Below are positions 8,328 through 17,553 of a stretch of DNA of 64,000 bases, in pieces. Each line of letters opens with the position of its first letter. Position 1 is the first letter of the stretch. The notes beneath the pieces were generated by a model. It was given only the letters and a program-made list of their open reading frames with translations. It searched no databases and was not told where the DNA came from. A program made the translations under genes and the position numbers. The stretch lies in assembly GCA_910584375.1 (NCBI GenBank), contig CAJUAH010000021.1:6312-70311 (forward strand), written 5' to 3'. This stretch comes from an uncultured Acetatifactor sp. (lineage in GTDB: Bacteria; Bacillota; Clostridia; Lachnospirales; Lachnospiraceae).

Positions 8328-9680
8328 TTATTTCGCCTGAATCCTGACCAGTTCAATCCCTTCATCCCTCCCAAGATTGCGGCTGTACATTTTTTCAGTT
8401 GCATTATTCCAATGTTCATGAACGCCAGGATTTTCCGCCGTCTCCCCATTTCCGTTGTAATATGCATTCCCGGAAGGCGCATTTGGGATAAGACCTGCCT
8501 CATGCAGGTAGTTCTCCATATTGGGATTATCCTTCAAAGCCCCATTATGTTCCGTAACCGCAGGCTCATTGATCAGGAAATCCGCCCCCACGGAGTCAAT
8601 GGCCACCGGATCCTGGGAGACGAACACACTGGACGTATAATTCCCGTCAAAAGGAGCCTGCTGCCATCTGGCGGTTCCCTCCGTGATGGAAGAACCCTCC
8701 GATGTGGCGCAGATCAGCGCATCCAGCATATACAATACCGTCTTCCCTCCAAGCTGCCCATTCGCCATCAGATCCGTAAGCGGACTGTAGCTGTCCATCT
8801 CATTCCCTGTCAAAAACTGGTGCAGGTTTGCCCCCTCCGGCGGGCGCATGGCGTTTCCATTGATAAAAGAACCAAAATGATTCTTTCCGCAGAGCGTGAT
8901 CCCATAGCTATGCCCTTTCAAATTTGCCAGATTGATCAGATATTCCGCCTCCGTCACACAGGTGGGCAGGTAATTCACCGCCCCGCTGAACCCATAGGAC
9001 CAATTGATGGGAGCATTCTCATCCGGGACGCCGTTCCTCCGGTCCACAAAATGAACGCCCTCCAATATCCCCTCCGTGCACATTTCCACCATATAATCCG
9101 GGAACAGCCTTGACACATCATATACGGTAATATCCGATGGCTTAACGCCAGCCTCCTCCACCAGTGAGATGAGCAGCGTTTTCAGCAGAACCGGATTGGT
9201 ATAACTCATCTGCGTTTCGCCGGAAGTATCGTCGTCAAAGACGCCGGAACCGTTGATATTCGCCTTGATCGCAACCTTTTCCCCTGCGGCATAAGAAACG
9301 TTTCCCTTTTCCCTCGCCTCATTATGTGCCTGGAATAATGCGTTCCAGCCCTCCGCCGCCGTTTCCTTTCCTCCCAGAGACGCTATGCTGTCATTTACCA
9401 TGCTTTGAATAACGGATTCATCGAAATTTTCCGGCCGCCACCAAAAGCCCTCCCCATCCCACAGCACACAGTCCGTATTATAATCCCACACCACACGCCC
9501 CGGCATGGCCCCGATCCCTTCCCCATAGGGTTCATGCTGTGGGAAAACGGAATCATAGGGAACGGTATTTTCTTCCCTGCCGTCTTCCGTGGAAGACGCC
9601 TGCCCGTCCTGCCGCAATCCACACGCGGCGAGCACGCTGGCCGCGATCACGCTCAATAACACGCACATAATTTTCTTCAT
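8328..9680 (-). CDS. DUF362 domain lipoprotein
   Basis: A 450-residue exported lipoprotein with lipobox LAAC (Cys at about 20). The body carries DUF362 features: KVAIKANINGSGVFDDD, an LKTLLISLVEEAGVKPSDITVYD segment, NLANLKGHSYGITLCGKNHFGS and VFVSQDPVAIDSVGADFL. DUF362 proteins are thought to be redox or iron-sulfur-linked, but their reaction is unknown; no CxxCxxC ferredoxin motif is present here. ATG at 9680 follows GGAGG by ten bases; an upstream frame extension overlaps the non-coding gap and lacks a ribosome site. Its place between an alcohol dehydrogenase and two flavoproteins supports a redox role at the cell surface. Confidence 0.85.
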   Translation of the reverse strand: MKKIMCVLLSVIAASVLAACGLRQDGQASSTEDGREENTVPYDSVFPQHEPYGEGIGAMPGRVVWDYNTDCVLWDGEGFWWRPENFDESVIQSMVNDSIASLGGKETAAEGWNALFQAHNEAREKGNVSYAAGEKVAIKANINGSGVFDDDTSGETQMSYTNPVLLKTLLISLVEEAGVKPSDITVYDVSRLFPDYMVEMCTEGILEGVHFVDRRNGVPDENAPINWSYGFSGAVNYLPTCVTEAEYLINLANLKGHSYGITLCGKNHFGSFINGNAMRPPEGANLHQFLTGNEMDSYSPLTDLMANGQLGGKTVLYMLDALICATSEGSSITEGTARWQQAPFDGNYTSSVFVSQDPVAIDSVGADFLINEPAVTEHNGALKDNPNMENYLHEAGLIPNAPSGNAYYNGNGETAENPGVHEHWNNATEKMYSRNLGRDEGIELVRIQAK

Positions 9681-9768
9681 AGACAAAACGCCTCCCTCCG
9701 TTTCCGAAAGCTCTGTCCCGTCAAACGAATAATCCTCACACAGCAGGCTTTCCAGCTTATATTTTCCT

Positions 9769-10944
9769 CTATCTGTAGGATTTATCAAAAATCCCGGCGC
9801 ATTCTTCATTTGACATCTCGCACGGATTTGCCAGGAACAACCCGCCCATCGTTTCCCTCGCATTTACCGCCAGCGTCATGGATTCCTCCGGTTTAAAGCC
9901 GTAATCGCTCATTTTCAGGTCGTCCACGCCGCACTCCTTCTGTAAATCCACAAGCGCGGTGATAAAGTCCTCCGGCTTGTCGGCATCCGGGATTCCCATT
10001 ACCCTTGCCATCTTGATAAACTGCCCGTCACAGGCATGTTTCTCGATAAAAAATTCCGCAAACGCCTTAGAGATCATAATCAATCCCGCACCGTGGGGCA
10101 GGTTATGGTGGTATGCGCTCATGGCATGTTCCATGGAATGCTGCGCCGTCGTGCTGGTAAGCTGCATGGTAATCCCGGCGATCGTGCTGCCGTAAGCCAC
10201 ATGCTCGCGGGCCTCAAGGTCATTTCCATCTTTCACCGCACGGGGCAGATATTTGTATATGCTCTCAATGGCCGACAGCGCTATGGTTTCGCTTAAAATA
10301 TTAATGCCGCTGGAGATCATGACTTCTGTATTGTGGAACAGCGCGTCAAAGCCCTGATATGCCGTATACCTTACAGGCACCGTTTTCATCAGTTCCGGGT
10401 CAACGATGGCCAGTACCGGCACGATGGACGGGTCGCCGAATCCGATCTTTTCATTTGTCTCATGGTTGGAGATGACGCCCCAGCAGTTGATCTCCGAACC
10501 GGTTCCTGAACTCGTGGCGACGGTTACGATCGGGAGGGCCGGATTCACAAGGGGCTGTGCCTTTCCTGTCCCGCCGTTCACATAGTCCCACAGGTCTCCG
10601 GGATTGGTGGCCATGGCTGCAACCGCAACAGCGCTGTCCAGCACCGCTCCGCCCCCTAATGCCAGGATGAAATCACATCGGTTCTCTTTTGCCGCGGCGG
10701 CTGCCTCCATCACCACTTCCTTTGACGGGTTCTCATGGATATTGGCGCAGACCGTATACATGACCCCTGCCTGCGCAAGCTGCTCTTCCACACGCGCAAG
10801 GGTTCCGTATTTTTTCACCGAATTCCCGCTGGAAATCAGCAGCAGCGCCTTTTTCCCCGGCATTTTCTGTTTCCCAAGCTCATTCAATTTGCCGCTTCCA
10901 AAAATCAGGTTTGTAGGATTGTGAAAATTAAAATGCATGTTCAT
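9769..10944 (-). CDS. Iron-containing alcohol dehydrogenase (YqhD/BdhA-like)
   Basis: A 391-residue group III alcohol dehydrogenase reducing aldehydes or ketones with NAD(P)H. The nucleotide-binding half has FILALGGGAVLDSAVAVAAM (about 91-110), the GGGSxxD motif written GGGAVLD, and VATSSGTGSE (about 142-151). Metal ligands are visible in FDALFHNTE and in the C-terminal block TAQHSMEHAMSAYHHNLPHG, which holds the expected histidines. Length is normal. It is followed after 88 bp by the DUF362 lipoprotein gene and preceded by a small protein gene after 30 bp, all in one direction, so it is the main catalytic member of the LysR-flanked operon. Confidence 0.93.
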   Translation of the reverse strand: MNMHFNFHNPTNLIFGSGKLNELGKQKMPGKKALLLISSGNSVKKYGTLARVEEQLAQAGVMYTVCANIHENPSKEVVMEAAAAAKENRCDFILALGGGAVLDSAVAVAAMATNPGDLWDYVNGGTGKAQPLVNPALPIVTVATSSGTGSEINCWGVISNHETNEKIGFGDPSIVPVLAIVDPELMKTVPVRYTAYQGFDALFHNTEVMISSGINILSETIALSAIESIYKYLPRAVKDGNDLEAREHVAYGSTIAGITMQLTSTTAQHSMEHAMSAYHHNLPHGAGLIMISKAFAEFFIEKHACDGQFIKMARVMGIPDADKPEDFITALVDLQKECGVDDLKMSDYGFKPEESMTLAVNARETMGGLFLANPCEMSNEECAGIFDKSYR

Positions 10945-10974
10945 TTTGTAGTCCTCCTATAATTTGTTTTATGG

Positions 10975-11214
10975 TTATTCTTTCTTTTCCTTTTGCATCT
11001 GATGGAGCAGATAATCCAGGCAGTCAATCTGTGACTGACATACATGAAGGCTGCTTAACAAATCCCGCCGGTGCATTTTTAAAAGCCTGATCTGCCCGGA
11101 GGAATTTTCTTCTTTACCGCACTGCATAAATTGCCGAATCAACGTTTCATCACATCCCGCGTCCTCCAAATTCCGCAGGAGTTTTGACCGTTCATCTAAT
11201 CCACCTGGGGACAT
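10975..11214 (-). CDS. Small helical protein preceding the alcohol dehydrogenase
   Basis: A 79-residue charged protein predicted to be all helix (LLRNLEDAGCDETLIRQFMQ, then a leucine-rich end with LDYLLHQMQKEKKE). ATG at 11214 follows GGGAGG by nine bases; a longer frame to 11283 lacks a ribosome site. The C-terminal half resembles the coiled-coil tail of MerR-type regulators, without any HTH. As first gene of the redox operon it could be a small regulator or adaptor; this is a guess from position. Confidence 0.6.
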   Translation of the reverse strand: MSPGGLDERSKLLRNLEDAGCDETLIRQFMQCGKEENSSGQIRLLKMHRRDLLSSLHVCQSQIDCLDYLLHQMQKEKKE

Positions 11215-11277
11215 TCCTGTTTTCCTCCCTTCTGAGCATATTCTAAATCCATAAACTGCAAATAGCAAATGCCAATA

Positions 11278-11322
11278 ATACATACCATGAAATAGCTTCG
11301 TTGCATTTCATGAATTGGTATG
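11278..11322. promoter_or_regulatory. Inverted repeat in LysR intergenic region (candidate operator)
   Basis: CATACCATGAAAT at the left is mirrored at the right by ATTTCAT followed, after GAATT, by GGTATG. The repeat lies between the divergent LysR gene and the redox operon and overlaps the rightward promoter at 11301-11329. LysR regulators commonly bind such interrupted palindromes to control the divergent operon and themselves. Binding is inferred. Confidence 0.45.
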
Positions 11323-11329
11323 GTACAAT
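11301..11329 (+). promoter_or_regulatory. Sigma-A type promoter of the LysR gene
   Basis: TTGCAT (11301-11306) and TACAAT (11324-11329) separated by 17 bp, with an extended -10 TGG just upstream. The leader to the TTG start at 11498 would be about 160 nt. Confidence 0.6.
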
Positions 11330-11497
11330 GAGTAAAATGCTCCGCATTTAACTCTTCTGATCAGATGTGCGTTGAAACGCACGGAATCAAGGTACAATGT
11401 TGACGGAGAAAGACATTGTGTCAACTTCTGGGCCCATATGCGCCGGAACGTGCAAAATTACTGTATAATTCAGAAAAGCACGGGGGAGGATATTTCA

Positions 11498-12391
11498 TTG
11501 GAAATTCAGGTTTTGAGAAATTTTCTTGCAGTGGCAAGAGAAGGGAATATTACAAACGCCGCAAACCGTATACATATCGCGCAGCCAAGCCTTTCAAGGC
11601 AGATCAAGAATTTGGAGACAGAGCTGGGGCAGCAGCTTTTTGTCCGGGGCAGCCACAGTGTATCCCTGACGCCGGAGGGCATGATTCTGCGCAAACGGGC
11701 TGAAGATGTGATTGCAATGGTTGATAAAATTGAAGACGAATTTTATACCATGGGAAATTTTGTCAGCGGGGATATCCATATCGGCGCAGGGGAAACCTAC
11801 GTATTCCGTTACATCGTGGATGTACTGAAGAATCTGCAAAAAGATTATCCAAACATCCACTTCCATCTGTACAGCGGAAATGCCGCGGAAGTTACGGAAC
11901 GCCTCGATAAAGGACTGCTTGACTTCGGCCTCCTGATGCAGCCTGCAGACATAGCCAAATACGACTATTTTAATCTGCCGGAGAAAGACATCTGGGGCGT
12001 TGTCATGCGCAGAGACAGCCCCCTCGCAGAAAAAGAAAGGATTCTGTGCCGGGATCTTGAAGGGCTGCCTCTGATCTGTTCCAGACAGTCTATCCAGGCA
12101 ATGGAAGGAAACACTTTCGTAAAATGGTTTGACGGGAAACTGGAACAGATGAACATCATCGCAACATTCAGCCTTGTATATAACGCAGCCCTTATGGTTC
12201 AGCAGGGACTGGGATATATGATAACCGTTGATAACCTTGTGAATACCGCCGTAAACCCTGACCTCTGTTTCCGCCCCCTCTCCCCTGAACTGGAAGCCGG
12301 GCTGGCCATAGTATGGAAAAAATACCAATATTTTTCCTCTGCCGCAGATCTGTTTCTGGAACGGCTCCGTAAGCTTGACAACATCCCTTGA
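11498..12391 (+). CDS. LysR-family transcriptional regulator
   Basis: A 297-residue regulator. The HTH occupies residues about 2-60 (LRNFLAVAREGNITNAANRI then IAQPSLSRQIKNLETELGQQ). A periplasmic-binding-protein-like effector domain follows (about 88-297). The start is TTG at 11498, chosen because GGGGGAGGA lies seven bases upstream and because LysR homology begins exactly there; the open frame reaches back to 11372 without similarity. It diverges from the small-protein/alcohol dehydrogenase/DUF362/flavodoxin operon, which it probably activates in response to an unknown metabolite or redox signal. Confidence 0.93.
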   Translation: MEIQVLRNFLAVAREGNITNAANRIHIAQPSLSRQIKNLETELGQQLFVRGSHSVSLTPEGMILRKRAEDVIAMVDKIEDEFYTMGNFVSGDIHIGAGETYVFRYIVDVLKNLQKDYPNIHFHLYSGNAAEVTERLDKGLLDFGLLMQPADIAKYDYFNLPEKDIWGVVMRRDSPLAEKERILCRDLEGLPLICSRQSIQAMEGNTFVKWFDGKLEQMNIIATFSLVYNAALMVQQGLGYMITVDNLVNTAVNPDLCFRPLSPELEAGLAIVWKKYQYFSSAADLFLERLRKLDNIP

Positions 12392-12515
12392 CGGGAATAC
12401 TGGCCGTTCCACGGAGAAAATGAACGGTTATGAAAACCCGCTGCATATCGTGAACGCACCGGTATCGGTGCAATCCATTCAGAGTATGAAACGAAAAAAA
12501 GGGAAAACGCTGAAA

Positions 12516-13106
12516 TTACGACGAACTGCTCTTGCTGAATATTTCCACACCATTTAAAACTTTTTTGTCGTATTCCTGCATGGGGATTTCGATTTTCAAT
12601 GTTTGGGGAATCATCCATACGAAGGCGCCAGCGGTTTCCCGCACGGTGTCTTCGATATTCCCCTTAAATTTGAAGACGGTCTCATTCCCGATGGAGAGCA
12701 GTTCAAATACGGAAATATATTTTGTCACAAACTGCACTATAGTATTTTCCAGTTTTTCAAAAAAGCACTTATTGCGCGGATTGATACTGTCGGAATCCAG
12801 TTCCGGAAATCCCTCTGTATTGATCCAGAAGTCATAGATGTATTTGTTCCCGCTCTTTTCTATGTAAAATCCAGAATCCTTAAACGGATATACATCTGCG
12901 TTTACCACCAGGATCTTTTGATCTTGCAGCAGCTTGTCAATCTCGGACAGGTCGTGTATTTCCTGCCGATTTTCCCAGAGCCAGTTATCCATGCTAAATA
13001 TCTTTTCGATTTTAACGCGCAATCGGTCACTTTTAAAATCCTGCAAGATCCCTGCAATATCTGACATGCCGCGCAACACACAGTTTATGTTTAAGACTGC
13101 CGCCAT
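12516..13106 (-). CDS. Unknown protein, 196 aa
   Basis: I do not recognise this protein. It is soluble, without signal peptide, mixed alpha/beta in appearance, with several aromatic strands (NKYIYDFWINTEGFPELD; GAFVWMIPQTLKIEIPMQEY) and a serine-rich end. ATG at 13106 follows AAAGGAGG. It begins 14 bp after the stop of another unknown gene, so the two form an operon. The acidic profile and pairing would fit an immunity or chaperone partner, but no toxin domain is visible. Confidence 0.55.
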   Translation of the reverse strand: MAAVLNINCVLRGMSDIAGILQDFKSDRLRVKIEKIFSMDNWLWENRQEIHDLSEIDKLLQDQKILVVNADVYPFKDSGFYIEKSGNKYIYDFWINTEGFPELDSDSINPRNKCFFEKLENTIVQFVTKYISVFELLSIGNETVFKFKGNIEDTVRETAGAFVWMIPQTLKIEIPMQEYDKKVLNGVEIFSKSSSS

Positions 13107-13120
13107 ACAACGCCTCCTTT

Positions 13121-13846
13121 CTACTCTGTTCTAAAGATCCGTTTGCAATAATCATGAATCCCTGGCCGTCCTTGCAGGAGCGGGTAAAGAACCGCCTTTA
13201 TATCCACATTGCCACCGCCTCTTTTGTATTCCTGTAGATAATTTGAGCGAAACCTTGTATAAATATCCTTTATGTAATCGCATACCTCATTTGCACTGTA
13301 TACACCGTATGACTCCTCCTGCTTTTCAGGTTGCCTTTTTTGTCTCTCCACAACATATACCTGACTTGAGGCAATCCTGGCATTCGCCGCGTTCCACGCC
13401 ATGAGGCCGTCATAACCCCTGTCCAACTTTTCCAGCTCTTCCTCCAATGTCAAAGGGCGGTGCTCCCCAACCTCCGGATCATATACATACAGCAGCCTTG
13501 TGCCTTTCCGATGGCCGTCTACTATACTATTATACATTTCAGAATACGCATATGCGTCGCCTGTCACAAAATCATCAAATTCGCAATCGCCCCGACTCTC
13601 ACGAACCGTATTTAAATAGCTGGCGCTTTTATTACACAGCTCCTGAAAATAGTCTCCTCCCTTTGAGACAGTTCGGGGAATAACTTCCCTGACATAATTA
13701 GCGTACTCTATATCAAAATCGAACGAATGGAAACCATTGTCTGTTTGACTCTTTGCGTCTGTTCTTTCTGCGTCTTTCATTTTTTTTGCTGTGTCAAATC
13801 CCCTGCCCATGTTCACTTGCAAAGGGGGTTCTCCTACTCTTATCAT
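13121..13846 (-). CDS. Unknown protein, 241 aa
   Basis: Unrecognised soluble protein. It has no signal peptide or membrane helix. Residues about 135-155 (HRPLTLEEELEKLDRGYDGL) look like a helical hairpin, and the C-terminal part is helical and basic. The start ATG at 13846 follows GGGAGG by six bases. It is separated from the glycoside hydrolase gene upstream by 77 bp and is followed by the 196-residue unknown gene in the same direction. Function cannot be given. Confidence 0.55.
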   Translation of the reverse strand: MIRVGEPPLQVNMGRGFDTAKKMKDAERTDAKSQTDNGFHSFDFDIEYANYVREVIPRTVSKGGDYFQELCNKSASYLNTVRESRGDCEFDDFVTGDAYAYSEMYNSIVDGHRKGTRLLYVYDPEVGEHRPLTLEEELEKLDRGYDGLMAWNAANARIASSQVYVVERQKRQPEKQEESYGVYSANEVCDYIKDIYTRFRSNYLQEYKRGGGNVDIKAVLYPLLQGRPGIHDYCKRIFRTE

Positions 13847-13923
13847 CCATTACCTCCCTATAATCTATGCGCTTTTAACTCCCAACATTTATATGATATC
13901 TATCGTCTATATGCGCAAATCCT

Positions 13924-16221
13924 TTATAGCCTCGGCACGAACCGCCTCTTTGGGAGGCGTGTCGAAATAGTCGGCACAGCCTCCGGATCCTCAAATGCTT
14001 TTACCTCGATCTCAAATGTGGCCGGCATAACGTCGTCCTGATCCGCCAGCCACACCTTCCCCGTTATCCTGCCAGTGCGATTGTATTTTGACTGTACGAT
14101 AAAACCCGTATGACCGCCTTCAAGCCAGATCTCCTTCTGACCAATAAACGTTCCCGCATCCGATACGGATATTTGAACCCTTGACCTGTCATACGGAAGA
14201 ACCGTTCCGTTTTCATCCGTCAGCTCCACAATGATCTGCGTAAAATCAGCACCGTCCGCCATAAGCGTATCATATTCCGCAGTGACTGCAAGTTTACATG
14301 CTGTTCCCGGCGTGTTTCTCACATGCGTGGCAACCGCCCTGCCCTCCACATAGCCAACGGCCTTTAATTGCCCCTTCTCATATTTTACATTGCTGAATGT
14401 AAAGGCCGGGTGCGGTATATTAATATAAGTATTTGGCGCAAGTCTGCCCACGGATCTGCCGTTCACAAACAGTTCCACTTCATCGCAATTACTCAATACT
14501 GTAACGTCCTTTGCGGAGTCCTCCTGCCAATAATTCGCGATATACAATACCGTCTCGTCCTTTATGTCCTTTTGGGATCTGTAAAGATAGGACACCGGCT
14601 TTTCGTATCTGAACATGTCATATAAGCCGCTGTAAAATACATGCCCTGTTTTCGTGTAATTCACTTCATTATTATAGTCAAACATACTCCAGCCGAAACC
14701 GCCCGCGCAAAAAGCATTGCCATAGTAATAATCCATAGCGTCGCCAAAGGATTTTATAAAGGCGCATGCCTTAGCGTCCGCCGCTCCCGGACAGCCGTCT
14801 CCTCCAAACCAATCCATAGAATGTTCTGTTATGAGAAAGGGCCTTTTTCTCGGAATTTCGGGGTATTTATAGTTCACACAAAATAAATCCTCCTGGCATT
14901 CGCTGTCCTCGTAAATCTCCATCCGCCTCACTCCATGGGTGGGTCTTGTGGGATCCAGCGTTCTTGCGAGCCGATTACTCTCCTCGTACAGGTCATGGCT
15001 GTCAAAAGACTCGTTTACCCTGACGCCCCAGCTGATGACAGACGGGTGGTTTTTGTCCCTTGCAATCATTTCCTCTATATTTTTCAAATAAACCTCTTTC
15101 CATGTCTCCCCGCCCACATACTGCCATCCAGGCGCCTCCTCGAACACGAGAATACCCAACTCGTCACACCGTTTGAGAAATGCCACGCTCTGCGGATAAT
15201 GGGAGCACCGCACCGCATTGAGTCCTGTATTCCTGATCAGCTCCGCATCCGACGCCTGATGCCTGTCATTTACGGCCCTGCCGATCCACGGCCACTGCTC
15301 ATGTCTGTTGATGCCCCTTAAGGTGAGCTTTCTGCCATTTAGATAAAAGGCCGATTCGTCGTCCCTGTCCGAGAACGTAAACCATCGGAAACCGAATCTT
15401 TCCGATACCGCATCCATACAGGTATCTCCGCGCCTGATCTTCACTTCCGCCGTATATAGATAGGGCTTTTCCACACTCCAGAGCTTAACATTTTTCACCT
15501 CTTCCGTGTGGATTTCACAGGCCAGGGTCTCGCCGCCTTTAAGGTGCAGTTCACCGATGCCAGCCGCCGTGACGGCGCCGTCCGTATCCTTTATAACGGT
15601 TTCCACAACCATATCCTCTGCCGTTTCCGTGCCGTTTGCCACCAGAGCCCTGATATGTACCCTGGCATTTCCCTGGGCAATCTCCGGCGTTGTGACGGTC
15701 ACGTCTTCCATACGAATCTTTTCCGTCACGATCATACGGACATTTCTTACAATGCCGCCAAACAGGCAGTAGTCCACATCGCCGCCCTCCGGCGGAACCT
15801 CCGCCTGCCTGGTGGAATCCACCCGCACCGCGATCACATTATCATTTCCGTCAGTTTTGATATACTCCGTGATATCAAAGGTAAACCCGGTATACGCGCC
15901 CTTGTGATTTCCCACATATTCACCGTTTACATATACGTCCGCAACTGTCGCCACGCCCTGAAACGCAACATAAATCTTCTTATCCCCGTAAGTGCTGTCG
16001 AGCGCAAAATGCCTTCTGTACCACGACACAAAACGGTAGGAATCGATCTGTCTCTGAAAGTCCTCTCCCTTATAGGAATCCAACCATTTGTTGGCACGGG
16101 GCAGGCATACCGACACAAACCCGTCCTCGCATAAGTCCGCCTGATAGCCGTTTTCAAGATCAACGGACGCATAGAGCCAACCGATGTTAAAATTTTTTTC
16201 TTCCCTAACACAATTCTTCAT
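13924..16221 (-). CDS. Glycoside hydrolase family 2 (beta-galactosidase/glucuronidase type)
   Basis: A 765-residue cytoplasmic (no signal peptide) retaining glycosidase. Domain order: sugar-binding jelly roll (about 1-170, with the family pattern FQGVATVADVYVNG), immunoglobulin-like domain (about 170-285), TIM barrel (about 285-560), then C-terminal domains including a DUF4982-like segment (about 570-640) and an Ig-like domain. The acid/base residue is Glu404 in WGVRVNES and the nucleophile Glu466 in LITEHS. RGINRHEQWP is the usual barrel entry. Substrate cannot be decided between beta-galactoside, glucuronide or mannoside. ATG at 16221 follows AAAGGA. The LacI gene 41 bp upstream is in the same operon and should control it. 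Confidence 0.93.
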   Translation of the reverse strand: MKNCVREEKNFNIGWLYASVDLENGYQADLCEDGFVSVCLPRANKWLDSYKGEDFQRQIDSYRFVSWYRRHFALDSTYGDKKIYVAFQGVATVADVYVNGEYVGNHKGAYTGFTFDITEYIKTDGNDNVIAVRVDSTRQAEVPPEGGDVDYCLFGGIVRNVRMIVTEKIRMEDVTVTTPEIAQGNARVHIRALVANGTETAEDMVVETVIKDTDGAVTAAGIGELHLKGGETLACEIHTEEVKNVKLWSVEKPYLYTAEVKIRRGDTCMDAVSERFGFRWFTFSDRDDESAFYLNGRKLTLRGINRHEQWPWIGRAVNDRHQASDAELIRNTGLNAVRCSHYPQSVAFLKRCDELGILVFEEAPGWQYVGGETWKEVYLKNIEEMIARDKNHPSVISWGVRVNESFDSHDLYEESNRLARTLDPTRPTHGVRRMEIYEDSECQEDLFCVNYKYPEIPRKRPFLITEHSMDWFGGDGCPGAADAKACAFIKSFGDAMDYYYGNAFCAGGFGWSMFDYNNEVNYTKTGHVFYSGLYDMFRYEKPVSYLYRSQKDIKDETVLYIANYWQEDSAKDVTVLSNCDEVELFVNGRSVGRLAPNTYINIPHPAFTFSNVKYEKGQLKAVGYVEGRAVATHVRNTPGTACKLAVTAEYDTLMADGADFTQIIVELTDENGTVLPYDRSRVQISVSDAGTFIGQKEIWLEGGHTGFIVQSKYNRTGRITGKVWLADQDDVMPATFEIEVKAFEDPEAVPTISTRLPKRRFVPRL

Positions 16222-16262
16222 ATTCTATATCCTTTCTGTCCCGCCGGCATTCAACTTTTTCG

Positions 16263-17282
16263 TCACTGCTTTCTGGGAGATACCGTTTTGCCAACTACCA
16301 GTTTGGGTGATATCCTTGTCAGATATTTATGCGGCCTGCGGTCCAGCATATTGACCATATTCTGTACGCACAAAACCCCTTGCTTTTCCGGAAGCAACGA
16401 TACTGTAGTGAGTTTCGGACTCATGTATTGTCTGTTATAAGTTCCGTCCATACCCATTACGGACACATCTCCCGGTACGGATATCCCCTTTTCCCGAAAG
16501 CCGTCCATGATCCCATAGGCATACTCATCGTTAAACGCCAAAATGGCAGTTGCGCCGTTATTCGATTCCGCATGCTTAAGCGCTGCCATCCTGCCCAACA
16601 TGCGATAGTCATAGTAAGCGTTGTTCTGCCCCTTGCAAACCGGAGTCTTTATCATATATTTTTTCGGGTCTGCATGCCGTTCCTTAAGCCAACTCACATA
16701 CGCAATCTCCCTGGACGAATAATCCGTGTCAAACGGGGTGGCATACGCGATTTTTTGATGGCCCATACTCCACAGATGGGACAGAGCGATCTCCACGGCC
16801 TTAAACATGTCTACTTCAACCATGGTCACTGCCTTTTTGATGTCAATGACGTCTCCGTAGGCCGCGCACACGATGGGAATATCGTAGTTCTTTCCGTATG
16901 TGTCCAGATATCTGCCCGCTATAATCTGATTTGAAAATATGATACCATCAGTGGAAATCCCTCTGATGTCATCCAATTCAGCGTTTCCGTCAAGCACGAT
17001 TCTATATCCCATATCCCTCGCAGCCGCCAACATTCCCTGATACATCTGAATATAAAAGGGATTCCTCAAATCGTTACAAAAAAATACGATCTGACCCGTC
17101 TTCCGTGCCTGTGGCAGCTCTGCGCCGGAATGGGGAATATAGTTGAGTTCCCTGGCGATCCGCAAAATTTTACGCCTCTTTTCCTCCTCCACATAGCCGC
17201 TTTGGTTCAGCGCCCGGGACACTACCGAAACAGAAGTGCCCGCTTTTTGCGCAATGTCCTTTCTTGTTATCCTCTTGTCCAT
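16263..17282 (-). CDS. LacI-family transcriptional repressor
   Basis: A 339-residue sugar-responsive repressor. The N-terminal HTH is typical: RKDIAQKAGTSVSVVSRALN (about 6-25) with the hinge region to about 60, followed by a periplasmic-binding-protein fold starting GQIVFFCNDLRNPFYIQMYQ. ATG at 17282 is preferred over a TTG at 17306 because AGGTG sits six bases upstream. The gene lies directly upstream of, and in the same direction as, the family 2 glycosidase, so the pair is a small local sugar-use operon under self-control. No sugar transporter is linked. Confidence 0.93.
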   Translation of the reverse strand: MDKRITRKDIAQKAGTSVSVVSRALNQSGYVEEEKRRKILRIARELNYIPHSGAELPQARKTGQIVFFCNDLRNPFYIQMYQGMLAAARDMGYRIVLDGNAELDDIRGISTDGIIFSNQIIAGRYLDTYGKNYDIPIVCAAYGDVIDIKKAVTMVEVDMFKAVEIALSHLWSMGHQKIAYATPFDTDYSSREIAYVSWLKERHADPKKYMIKTPVCKGQNNAYYDYRMLGRMAALKHAESNNGATAILAFNDEYAYGIMDGFREKGISVPGDVSVMGMDGTYNRQYMSPKLTTVSLLPEKQGVLCVQNMVNMLDRRPHKYLTRISPKLVVGKTVSPRKQ

Positions 17283-17346
17283 GATATACACCTGTCCGAT
17301 CGTCAAGATAAAAAGCAGTCAGCGTACATTAGTGATCACAGGATAA

Positions 17347-17375
17347 ATGTTATCATATGAATTATCTGTGTTCAA
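17347..17375 (-). promoter_or_regulatory. Sigma-A type promoter of the lacI-GH2 operon
   Basis: Minus strand TTGAAC (17370-17375) and TAACAT (17347-17352), 17-bp spacer. Just downstream, at about 17331-17338, the palindrome GTGATCAC is a possible operator. Confidence 0.5.
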
Positions 17376-17483
17376 TACGGTAATGTGTGGTCGCGTGACC
17401 ATAGCGCCTTTCGCATTGCCTGTCCCAGTCAGATCCCATAAAAAAATCAACGGCGGCTTGACTGGCAAACAATGAATTGATAA

Positions 17484-17513
17484 TTGATTGTTCAGGAAAC
17501 TCTTTGCTATACT
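17484..17513 (+). promoter_or_regulatory. Sigma-A type promoter of the HTH gene at 17554
   Basis: TTGATT (17484-17489) and TATACT (17508-17513) with an 18-bp spacer, about 40 bp before the start codon. Confidence 0.55.
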
Positions 17514-17553
17514 GTAAGCACACCGGTGAACTGAAAAAAAGGAGGCAGACAGT

